From: Bacillota bacterium
Lineage (GTDB): Bacteria; Bacillota; Clostridia; Lachnospirales; Lachnospiraceae
Direction of reading: 5' to 3'
NCBI GenBank assembly: GCA_023392995.1
Contig: JAEWMZ010000094.1
Span: 1 to 33,023 of the forward strand
DNA length: 33,023 nucleotides
Shown: one piece after another, positions 25,101 to 31,959 of the stretch
Layout: every line of letters starts with the position of its first letter
Numbering within the stretch: position 1 is the first letter of the stretch
The notes under the pieces: model-generated
What the model was told of the DNA's origin: nothing
The model's input: the letters and a program-made list of their open reading frames with translations, nothing else
The model's database searches: none
Translations under genes and position numbers: made by a program

Positions 25101-25557
25101 CGATGATCCAATCGTAGCGAAATCGGAACAGGCAGAGGAGGATATCTATAAAAGTCTCCGCATGAATGGGCTCGTAAATGAAGACAAAAGGGTAATTGGA
25201 TTAATGGACAGTAAGCTGGCCGATGAGGCGCAAAAGCTCCGAGCCTCTGTAAAGTCTGATATCATACCCGTAGAGACGAACAAAGAAGGAGAACTGGGTA
25301 AGCGGTCGGTGGTAGCGTCGAAGAAGCAGCTAAAGGCTCTCATAGAGTACGTGAATGGTAAATTATCGAAGGACAGTAAGGCAATCCTGGATGGAGATTC
25401 TGTGTTAAATCCTTATCGTATGGGAGAACAAAGTGCCTGCAATTATTGCGAGTACCGTGGTGCCTGTGGTTTTGATAGCCGGCTGCCGGGCTATACCTAT
25501 CGCAACCTTGCGAAGAAGTCTGCTGATGAAATTAAGACAGAGATATGGGGTGAGTAA
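22141..25557 (+). CDS. addB: AddB subunit of the AddAB helicase-nuclease
   Basis: A 1138-residue subunit of the AddAB (RecBCD-like) complex that resects double-strand breaks for RecA. It has a Walker A motif at its N-terminus (GSAGSGKS, residues 8-15), a degenerate helicase body, and a C-terminal RecB-type nuclease domain with VIDYKSG. Four cysteines, Cys787 (YAGCAF), Cys1100, Cys1103 and Cys1109 (CNYCEYRGAC), match the 4Fe-4S ligands of Bacillus AddB, with the same spacing in the C-terminal three. I start at ATG 22141 behind AAGGAGGG. The open frame continues 66 codons upstream, but those come from the repeat and lack AddB character. The addA ATG follows the TAA directly, so translation is coupled. 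Confidence 0.95.
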   Translation: MSLQLFLGSAGSGKSYQLYREVIEESKKNPNTNYLVIVPEQFTLQTQKDIVAMHPEHGVMNVDILSFLRFAYRIFEEVGGNDYPILEDTGKSMVLRKVVAEKRKDLVLFGTNVKKTGFINELKSLLSELYQYNVGEEDFAKMQEIAGKKPVLQAKLKDLHTVYEGFRTFMKERYITAEEVFMVLNQVIDRSEWIKGTVICLDGFTGFTPCQYQLISKMLGAAKKVMVTVTLDPREKLNQMGAEHQLFGLSHKTIQKLYKIADEAKVAIEEPVYAESRGEGKVPYRFRKSEALAALEHNLFRYPYETYEKGQEDISINCTRDRNAEVAFIAREIKRLVREEGYRFRDIAVVTGDIKEYGRIAKRLFLQAEIPCFIDYKKDILSNPFVELLRASVVVISEDFGYEGVFRYLRSGLTGCTKEEIDLLENYVLATGIRGHKRWAEPFTRRYRSRQPLQLDLINEIRVKFMEELEPLYLVLKDREKNIRDYTTALYQLGVSLNIEQKLEQYRIQFTEVGQPLIAKEFEQVYRIIMDLYDQIVLLLGDEKCSLKEFGEILDTGFVEVKVGLIPPGVDEVVIGDTERTRLKDIRALFFVGVNEGIIPKAIGTGGILSDIERELLINNQIELAPTKRQQAFTDQFYIYLNMTKPKEKLYITYHKVNQEGKSVNPSFIINKVRQLFPKLTITEESDTSKDILGDCPEKVEQLLQDEGLNYLTEGLRNYNQLEVSDLWRELYLYYLEEPEKRQILDKLVEGAFFINKEQGISKEAAKLLYGSELKGSVTRLEKYAGCAFAHFLAYGLSVEQRQEYKLAIPDIGTIFHNAIDHFSKRLDTGEYSWHTIPNEVREQWARESVAYAVEQYESSVLRSTARNEYMIKRMERITVRTLWALCNQIKQGAFEPWGYEKQFNHMPDLMLSLTGRIDRLDIYEEEDRVFVRVIDYKSGNTYFDLSSVYYGLQQQLSVYLSAALDYLSREYSGKEIVPAGIFYYHIDDPIVAKSEQAEEDIYKSLRMNGLVNEDKRVIGLMDSKLADEAQKLRASVKSDIIPVETNKEGELGKRSVVASKKQLKALIEYVNGKLSKDSKAILDGDSVLNPYRMGEQSACNYCEYRGACGFDSRLPGYTYRNLAKKSADEIKTEIWGE

Positions 25558-28500
25558 ATGGGCTGGACGACAGCGCAGCAAAGAGTAATTGATGCCAGAA
25601 ATAAAAACTTATTGGTTTCCGCAGCAGCAGGGTCAGGAAAGACTGCTGTATTAGTTGAGCGTATTATTCAAATGATAACCGAGGGAGAGCATCCCCTTGA
25701 TATTGACCGTCTCCTGGTGGTAACCTTCACCAATGCAGCAGCGGCAGAAATGAGGGAGCGTATTGGAAAAGCCATTGATAAAAAGCTAAAGGATCAGCCG
25801 GACAATGCACATTTACAAAAACAGATCTCTCTGCTGCAAAGTGCCAATATTACAACAATACATAGCTTTTGTCTGAATGTAATCCGTAACTATTTTCATC
25901 GAATTGACTTGGATCCTTCCTTTAAAATAGCGGAAGAGTCAGAAATTACTCTGATGAAGTCAGATGTTATTGCCAATGTATTAGAGGGGTGGTACGAGGA
26001 GGGCAGGGAAGACTTTCATGCATTTATTGAGAGCTACTCCTACTCTAAATCTGATTTGCCCATTGAAGAGCTGATTCTGCAGCTTTATAATTTCTCCATG
26101 AGTGATCCCTGGCCAAAATCCTGGATCGCCGCCAAAAAGAATATGTTTGCCCTGAAGAATCTGGAGGAAATGATAGCTGCGCCCTGGATGAAGGAGCTTT
26201 TGGACTATGTGGGCGCGGTAATCAAGGATTTGAGAGAAAAGAATCAGGAGGCAATGGAGCTTTGCAACGAAGCGGGAGGACCTGCTGCCTATTTGCCGGC
26301 TCTGATTTCAGATAGTGAATTATTGTCTGAATTATGCTGTGCCCGTACTTACGAGGAATGTGCAGCCTTATTTCAAGAAATAGCCTTCGCCCGTTTATCG
26401 AGTAAGAAGGAAGAGGTCGAGGCCTGGAAAAAGGAAAAGGTAAAAGCACTGCGGGAAGAGGTAAAGAAGGGGCTGAAGGATTTGTCGGGTCAGTTCTTCT
26501 TTCAGTCCCCGGAGGAAATGCTGCAGGATATGCAGGCAGTCGACGGCGTAATGCAGGTATTATTTGATCTTACGCTGGAATTTATGGATGAATTCGCTAA
26601 GAAGAAGGAAGAGAAGAATCTGATTGATTTTAACGATATCGAGCATCTTGCCCTTAGAATATTGATTCAGGATGCGGATTCGTTGGAAGAAGATCTGGTG
26701 ACTGGGAATGAAGCTGGTTTAGAGGACGATGGAATAACTGGAGCGGAAGAGAAATTAGGCGAAAAGTTAGGAGAGAAGCTAGAAGAAAAAAAACGAGAAG
26801 TATTAGCAGAGAATCCAGAAGAAGAGAATAAAGAAGAGAATAAAGAAGAGAATAAAGCAGAAAAGCCAGGAGAAAAGTCTGAGGAATCGCGGGAAACAGA
26901 AAAGATACAGGATTCTAGGAGGATAGCAGAAAGCAGGAAGGTTCCCTCTCTGGCTGCCTTGGAACTCAGTGAGCAGTTTGAGGAAATCCTGATTGATGAA
27001 TACCAGGACAGCAATATGGTGCAGGAAACTATATTACGAAGTATTTCCAAGGAAGATATCGGTCGGCCAAACCGATTTATGGTAGGAGATGTGAAGCAGA
27101 GCATCTATAAATTCCGTTTAGCCATGCCAGAGATCTTTATGGAGAAATACGGGAGTTATTCGGAAGAAGAATGCGACCCGGAGGGGAATGTGAATTTATA
27201 CCAGAGAATTGACCTGGACCGAAACTTCCGCAGCCGTGCCACGGTTCTAACCTATGTAAATCAAATATTTGAGCAAATTATGCAAGAGTCAGTCGGCGGC
27301 GTTGTCTATGATGCTGCGGCAGCCTTAAAATACGGGGGCCTATACGATGGTGAGCCGCAATTCGAAGCGGGTATGAGCTGGGAGCGTGAAATACTGGATT
27401 CAAGAATGCCGGATGGGATAGAACTGCTGCTGGTTACGGAGGAGGAATTAAACTCACCCGGGAATGCAGCTGCACAGCAGGAGGCGTCAGGAAGCAAGGG
27501 AGTATTGGGTGAGGCTGAGCTTTTGGATGCTTCGGAGGAGGAAGCAGAGGAAGAAGCAGCCTATACCAAGAAGGAATTGGAGGCCAGATCGGTTGCCAAA
27601 CGAATCAGAGAACTTACTGATCCGGTTACAGGAATGCTGGTGATGGATAAGGAAAAAAGGGTATACCGCCCTGCCCGGTACAGGGATATTGTTATCTTAC
27701 TGCGCAGTATGTCCAGCTGGTCTGAAGTGTTTGTTAATACCCTAATGCAGGAAGGGATCAGCGCTTATGCAGATACGGGAACCGGTTATTTTCAAACCCT
27801 GGAAATTATGACCTTGTTAAATCTTCTTCGGATTATTGATAATCCCCGCCAGGATATCCCTTTGGTAGGCGTTCTTTATTCGCCTGTCGCCGGGCTGTCA
27901 TCAACGGAGCTGGCGATTCTTCGTGCTTCCAACCGAGGCATTGGCATGTACCAGGCCTTGTTAGAGTATGCGACAGAGGGAAGTGACGGGGAGTTAAAGG
28001 ATAAACTAAAGGCCTTTTTGGACTTGCTTGAAAAATACCGCTCTATGGTGAACTATAAACCAATTCATGAGTTGATACAGCTGGTGCTGGATGAAACCGG
28101 GTATTATTATTACATCAGTGCAATGCCCGGCGGTGACCGAAGGAAAGCCAATGTAGATATGCTGATATCACAGGCGGTGCGGTTTGAAAAGGGCAGCTAT
28201 AGCGGTCTGTTCCATTTTATCCGTTATATGGAGAAGCTTCATAAATATGAGATCGACTTTGGTGAAGCATCTACCGCCGGTGAACAGGATGATACCGTTC
28301 GGATTATGAGTATCCATAAAAGTAAGGGCTTAGAGTTTCCCATCGTTATTGTAGCCGGTATGAGCAAAAGCTTTAATACCCAGGATCTAAGAAGCAGTAT
28401 TGTATTGCATAGTGACCTTGGTGCTGGACCAGAATGCATTGATAGTAAGCTTCGAACAAAGGTGCCGACCCTGCTTAAGAAAGTAATTCAAAAGAAAATA

Positions 28501-29604
28501 CAGATAGAGAATCTTGGCGAAGAGCTTCGTGTCTTATATGTTGCGATGACAAGAGCAAAGGAGAAGCTGATTTTATCCGGTTTTATGAAATCTGTGGAGG
28601 CACTGAAACCCAAAGAATTTTCTTTCTTTGAATTGTTATCTGCTAAGAGTTATATGGAGCTTGTACTTCCGGCAATGATAAATCGAATGGGGAAACGGCC
28701 AGAGCTGCAGCAGCTGCCCTATGAATGGAAGCAGGAGGATATGAGAATTGCAATCCTTACACGAACAGAAATACTTCGTCAGGAACTGGGAAAACAAATC
28801 TTTATCAATAAGGATAAGCAGGAACTGTTAGAGATAGACCGGGAAGAGATCTATCATCCAGGTCTCAAAGAAGAAATTAAAAGTAGATTTAATTATGTTT
28901 ATCCATACAAAAAGGAAGCAATTCTAAAGATTAAGATGACCGTATCAGAGTTGAAAAAACTGGGGCAAAATCTGGATGAAGAGGATAGTTTGCAGCTTTA
29001 TTCAGAGCAGCAAAGTGTATCCTTGAGTGAGCAGGAGACCGTGAATGCGACTGTTCCAAGCTTCATGCAGCAGGAGGAAAGCATATTATCCGGCACAGAC
29101 AGAGGAACGCTTTATCATAAGGTGCTGGAATTACTGGAGCTTTCCGATGATACAAGTAAAAAGGATATTCAGTTACAAATCGATAGGATGATTGAAGCTG
29201 GATATATAAAACCAGAAGATTCTAAAAAATTAAAACTAGATTATATTTATCAATTTTCAAAAAGCAACATCGCAAGGAGGATGCTGGCGGCGGCTTCAAA
29301 GGAAATGCTGTTTAAGGAGAAACAATTTGTGATTGGAGTCAAAGCCTCTGAGGTTATAACGGATACGGACAGCGAAGAGCTGATCTTAATCCAGGGTATC
29401 ATTGACGTATTTTTTGAAGAGGATGGAGAGCTTGTACTACTGGACTACAAATCAGATATGGTAAATAATGAAGAGGAGTTAAGGAAGCGATACAAGGTTC
29501 AGCTTGATTATTACCGCAAGGCACTAGAGCAGATGCAACGAAAGACGGTGAAGGAAATGATCATTTATTCACTGCCTCTTGCGAGAGAAATCAGAATAGA
29601 TTGA
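25558..29604 (+). CDS. addA: AddA helicase-nuclease subunit, with an acidic insertion
   Basis: A 1348-residue UvrD-type 3'-5' helicase fused to a RecB-family nuclease, catalytic partner of AddB. Motifs: Walker A AAAGSGKT (22-29), FTNAAAAEMRERI, Walker B IDEYQD (479-484), GDVKQSIYKFR, IMSIHKSKGLEFPIV, LYVAMTRAKEKL, and the nuclease residues GTLYHKV, Asp1283 (GIIDVF) and Asp1296-Lys1298 (LLDYKSD). It is about 100 residues longer than usual AddA. The extra length lies at about 372-462, between FNDIEHLALRIL and the Walker B strand: a Glu/Lys-rich stretch with the tandem unit EENK three times and GEKLGEKLEEK. A smaller acidic insertion is near 640-675 (ASEEEAEEEAA). The core motifs are intact, so the enzyme should be active. 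Confidence 0.96.
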   Translation: MGWTTAQQRVIDARNKNLLVSAAAGSGKTAVLVERIIQMITEGEHPLDIDRLLVVTFTNAAAAEMRERIGKAIDKKLKDQPDNAHLQKQISLLQSANITTIHSFCLNVIRNYFHRIDLDPSFKIAEESEITLMKSDVIANVLEGWYEEGREDFHAFIESYSYSKSDLPIEELILQLYNFSMSDPWPKSWIAAKKNMFALKNLEEMIAAPWMKELLDYVGAVIKDLREKNQEAMELCNEAGGPAAYLPALISDSELLSELCCARTYEECAALFQEIAFARLSSKKEEVEAWKKEKVKALREEVKKGLKDLSGQFFFQSPEEMLQDMQAVDGVMQVLFDLTLEFMDEFAKKKEEKNLIDFNDIEHLALRILIQDADSLEEDLVTGNEAGLEDDGITGAEEKLGEKLGEKLEEKKREVLAENPEEENKEENKEENKAEKPGEKSEESRETEKIQDSRRIAESRKVPSLAALELSEQFEEILIDEYQDSNMVQETILRSISKEDIGRPNRFMVGDVKQSIYKFRLAMPEIFMEKYGSYSEEECDPEGNVNLYQRIDLDRNFRSRATVLTYVNQIFEQIMQESVGGVVYDAAAALKYGGLYDGEPQFEAGMSWEREILDSRMPDGIELLLVTEEELNSPGNAAAQQEASGSKGVLGEAELLDASEEEAEEEAAYTKKELEARSVAKRIRELTDPVTGMLVMDKEKRVYRPARYRDIVILLRSMSSWSEVFVNTLMQEGISAYADTGTGYFQTLEIMTLLNLLRIIDNPRQDIPLVGVLYSPVAGLSSTELAILRASNRGIGMYQALLEYATEGSDGELKDKLKAFLDLLEKYRSMVNYKPIHELIQLVLDETGYYYYISAMPGGDRRKANVDMLISQAVRFEKGSYSGLFHFIRYMEKLHKYEIDFGEASTAGEQDDTVRIMSIHKSKGLEFPIVIVAGMSKSFNTQDLRSSIVLHSDLGAGPECIDSKLRTKVPTLLKKVIQKKIQIENLGEELRVLYVAMTRAKEKLILSGFMKSVEALKPKEFSFFELLSAKSYMELVLPAMINRMGKRPELQQLPYEWKQEDMRIAILTRTEILRQELGKQIFINKDKQELLEIDREEIYHPGLKEEIKSRFNYVYPYKKEAILKIKMTVSELKKLGQNLDEEDSLQLYSEQQSVSLSEQETVNATVPSFMQQEESILSGTDRGTLYHKVLELLELSDDTSKKDIQLQIDRMIEAGYIKPEDSKKLKLDYIYQFSKSNIARRMLAAASKEMLFKEKQFVIGVKASEVITDTDSEELILIQGIIDVFFEEDGELVLLDYKSDMVNNEEELRKRYKVQLDYYRKALEQMQRKTVKEMIIYSLPLAREIRID

Positions 29605-29659
29605 TTTTAGATGGGAAGACTCTTTATAAATAAGATAAGCAATAAGCTTTATTTTAGTA

Positions 29660-29807
29660 GGTAATTGCGAAATTCATTAACTGAAGTTATTGTATACACA
29701 ACAGATGCTGTTTCGAAGCGGAAGCTAAGCCCGAAGGAAGCATTGGAGCGAAGAAATAGTAACTGTTGCGTATACAATTACAATGACTATATTGCTTCGC
29801 AATTTCC
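29660..29807 (+). repeat. Palindromic repeat family, copy 4 (forward orientation)
   Basis: 148 bp, ends GGTAATTGCGAAAT and GCTTCGCAATTTCC, flanked by TA on both sides. The core is almost identical to copy 3. It begins 55 nt after the addA stop and ends 31 nt before the SASP gene start codon, again in an open frame that continues into that gene. Confidence 0.9.
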
Positions 29808-29838
29808 TATTGATTTTAGAAATAAAAGGAGTGTTCCT

Positions 29839-30054
29839 ATGGGAGTCAAAAAGGAAAAAGAAATTGATTTAGAGCATATAAAACCGGAAGAGGCAGTCAA
29901 GTATGAGATAGCTGCGGAGCTTGGATATTTGGACAAGGTTATGAAAAGCGGATGGAAGTCTCTTACCGCAAAGGAATCAGGAAGAATCGGCGGGTTGATC
30001 GCAAAGAAGAAAAGAGAAGAAAAGCAAAAGCAGAATGAGAGTTCGCAGGAGTAA
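29839..30054 (+). CDS. Small acid-soluble spore protein, alpha/beta type (probable)
   Basis: A 71-residue protein. KYEIAAELGYLDKVMKSGW (21-39) followed by SLTAKESGRIGGLIAKKK (41-58) resembles the two conserved blocks of alpha/beta SASPs (KYEIAxELG and the GxxGG region with basic end), which coat and protect spore DNA. The GPR protease would be expected to cut at Glu23-Ile24. The Lys/Glu-rich N-terminus and tail (REEKQKQNESSQE) are less typical, so it may be a divergent member. I start at ATG 29839 behind AAAAGGAGTG. The frame stays open 58 codons upstream, but only because the repeat copy is open there. Confidence 0.75.
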   Translation: MGVKKEKEIDLEHIKPEEAVKYEIAAELGYLDKVMKSGWKSLTAKESGRIGGLIAKKKREEKQKQNESSQE

Positions 30055-30220
30055 AACCGTGTGAGAGCATTTTCTACTAATTCAAATCGCAGTTGATTGG
30101 CTGTATTCAGGTTCTTGGTAGAAAGAACAAAAGTAGTATCTACAAATAGCAGTATTTCCATTGAAATATGAGCGAGTCCGGCAAGAAGAGCACCGGTAGC
30201 TTATAAAGGAAAAAGAAATG

Positions 30221-30278
30221 AAAAGGGCTGATAACAATGTATAATTTTAGTTTACTGATACATTGTTCCAGCCCCTTT
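30221..30278. terminator. Bidirectional terminator between the SASP and ROK genes
   Basis: AACAATGTAT (30233-30242) pairs perfectly with ATACATTGTT (30258-30267), and GGGCTG (30225-30230) with CAGCCC (30269-30274). On the minus strand a TTTT run followed by CATTTC follows, so it best serves the ROK gene; on the plus strand the tail is CTTTAT. Confidence 0.8.
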
Positions 30279-30288
30279 ATTATGATGA

Positions 30289-31449
30289 TTATCCTCTAAT
30301 ATCAATATGATTCAGTTTCAAAACTTCAACACCCAGGAAGCCTTTGATTGCGACACAAATACCACCAAGTAGGATTGAGGTATCCTGCAATACAGAAGGA
30401 ACAATACTGATATAGCTGTTCATCTTACTGGATAGCGCAGCCTGAATCCGGTCTGTGATATGGGGAAACTGAATGGTAAAGGCACTGTTAATAATTACGA
30501 TATCAGGGTTATAGGCATTTAATATATTATTGATACCAATAGACATATACTTAATAAAATCCTCCATGATTTTCAGAGCATCGGCATCGTTTGCTTCATA
30601 AGCCTCTATAAACTGTTCAAAGCTTGTCTCCTCAAGCCCCTTTAAGGCAGAGAACTCCTTTAGTAAAGAGCGCTCCGAAGCATATTGTTCAAAGCAGCCT
30701 TTGTTGCCGCAGGGACATTGCCGTCCCTCGATATCAATAATTGTATGACCGAATTCGCCAGCTCTGCCATTGTAGCCGGTATAGAGCTGATCATTTATGA
30801 TGATACCTAAGCCGATACCGGAATGAACACTGATATTAGCAATGTTGGCATAATCATACTGGAAGGTTTTTTCTCCGATCACCGAAAGATTAGCTTCATT
30901 TTCAAGATATACAGGGACATTAAAATGCTGCTCCAGTCCTTCGGCTAAATTGATTCCGGTTAAATTATAATAGGGTGCAAAGGAAACCTGATTATTTGCA
31001 ATAACGCCATGAATACCCAGTGAGATACCCACCAGTCCGTAATCAGAATCCCTGGGTAGCTTCATGGACTCGATCAGATCAATTAATACATGGATCATAT
31101 TGGAGGTGTTCTTGGGAGTTTTAATCTGCTTTAAACTACAATCCTCCCCAACCAGATCCGAGCCAAGAGCAGATATGGTATCGACACCGATATCAATTCC
31201 AATTACATAGCCGGCTTTTTTGTGAAGACTCAATAAAATTGGCTTACGCCCCAAGCTGGTGTCATCACTTCCGATTTCGATTACCAGTTTTTTATTAATT
31301 AATTCCTGTACAATGGCAGATATCGTGGCTTTGGTCAAGCCCAGATATTTTGCGATTGCGGCCCTGGATATACTATTATTGTTTATGATCGTTTCCAATA
31401 CCAACTTTGTGTTGATATCCCGTATGAGTTCCTTGCTACCTGTAACCAT
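30289..31449 (-). CDS. xylR: ROK-family transcriptional repressor (XylR-like)
   Basis: A 386-residue protein with an N-terminal winged helix-turn-helix (about 14-60, SISRAAIAKYLGLTKATISAIVQEL) joined to a ROK sugar-kinase-like domain (about 80-380). The latter shows GIDIGVD, GIGLGIIINDQLYTGYNGRAGEFGH and the zinc motif CPCGNKGCFEQYAS (His235, Cys245, Cys247, Cys252). Such proteins repress sugar operons until the sugar binds. It is transcribed divergently from xylB 0.5 kb away, which supports XylR, although ROK repressors for other sugars look alike. Start at ATG 31449 with AAAGGCG about 8 nt upstream. Confidence 0.85.
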   Translation of the reverse strand: MVTGSKELIRDINTKLVLETIINNNSISRAAIAKYLGLTKATISAIVQELINKKLVIEIGSDDTSLGRKPILLSLHKKAGYVIGIDIGVDTISALGSDLVGEDCSLKQIKTPKNTSNMIHVLIDLIESMKLPRDSDYGLVGISLGIHGVIANNQVSFAPYYNLTGINLAEGLEQHFNVPVYLENEANLSVIGEKTFQYDYANIANISVHSGIGLGIIINDQLYTGYNGRAGEFGHTIIDIEGRQCPCGNKGCFEQYASERSLLKEFSALKGLEETSFEQFIEAYEANDADALKIMEDFIKYMSIGINNILNAYNPDIVIINSAFTIQFPHITDRIQAALSSKMNSYISIVPSVLQDTSILLGGICVAIKGFLGVEVLKLNHIDIRG

Positions 31450-31557
31450 TCCTGTCGCCTTTCATAGATCGAATTCTTTATATTAATTATTAAGTAAAGC
31501 TCATGAATTATGATTATGGTAGCATAAAAGCAATTATTTGGGAAGAGAGAATATACT

Positions 31558-31580
31558 ATTTGTTTTGATAATTAACAAAT
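31558..31580. promoter_or_regulatory. Candidate operator 1 (ATTTGTT-N9-AACAAAT)
   Basis: ATTTGTT (31558-31564) and AACAAAT (31574-31580) form a perfect inverted repeat with a 9-nt spacer. Its TTTGTT...AACAAA shape recalls XylR sites of Bacillus. It is 110 bp before the ROK start and 55 bp before the xylB -35 box. Confidence 0.45.
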
Positions 31581-31635
31581 GTCTGTCTGACGTATCATTC
31601 AGGGCAGTTAATTTCGCGAAAAACAGCATTCTCTA

Positions 31636-31664
31636 TTGACAGAAAAGTTGCAAATTGATATAGT
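31636..31664 (+). promoter_or_regulatory. Promoter for xylB
   Basis: TTGACA (31636-31641), 17 nt, TATAGT (31659-31664): near-consensus sigma-A promoter. Transcription would begin about 31671, so the xylB leader (about 290 nt) would include repeat copy 5. Confidence 0.75.
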
Positions 31665-31672
31665 AAATATGA

Positions 31673-31690
31673 TATAGTTTATTGACTATA
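31673..31690. promoter_or_regulatory. Candidate operator 2 at the xylB transcription start
   Basis: TATAGT (31673-31678), 6 nt, ACTATA (31685-31690) is a perfect inverted repeat placed where RNA polymerase starts. A repressor bound there would block xylB. Which protein uses it is unknown. Confidence 0.4.
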
Positions 31691-31779
31691 CGAAGCTCGG
31701 AATGTAATTAAAAAAAGAAAATAGAAAAGAATTTATAGGCCAGGAAAGAAGTAAACTGCTTCTTTCTGAAAGTCAAACG

Positions 31780-31924
31780 GGTAATTACGAAACTTATGAA
31801 CTGAAGATATTGTATACACAGTAAATACTATTGCGAAGCAGAGGTTAAGCCCGAAGGAAACGCCCCCGTGAAGGAATTGTATCTGCTGTATAATATTACA
31901 AAACTATATTGTTTCTAAATTACC
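31780..31924 (+). repeat. Palindromic repeat family, copy 5 (forward, diverged)
   Basis: 145 bp, ends GGTAATTACGAAAC and GTTTCTAAATTACC. The core reads GCAGAGGTTAAGCCCGAAGG followed by AAACGCCCCCGTGAAGG, the same variant as copy 1. It lies in the xylB leader and ends 35 nt before the xylB start codon. Confidence 0.85.
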
Positions 31925-31959
31925 TATGAATCTAAAAACGGAAAGGAGTGTTACATAAT

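Larger units (their letters stand above)
31450..31779. other. Divergent control region between the ROK gene and xylB
   Basis: No gene is visible. It contains two candidate operators and the xylB promoter described separately. Some of the rest is AT-rich, and I could not place the minus-strand promoter with certainty. Confidence 0.5.

Noticed and set aside
26667..27104. Minus-strand open frame of 145 codons within addA
   Set aside because: It is the serine/phenylalanine-rich complement of the purine-rich insertion and has no ribosome site or protein character.
29787..30161. Minus-strand open frame of 124 codons over the SASP gene
   Set aside because: It is antisense to a protein with recognisable SASP blocks and a good ribosome site; the antisense product is Phe/Ser-rich and shows no domain.
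5108..31924. The five palindromic repeats as REP/BIME or CRISPR elements
   Set aside because: They are about 148 bp with terminal inverted repeats and are singly dispersed over 27 kb; they lack the short unit of REP sequences and the repeat-spacer order of CRISPR.
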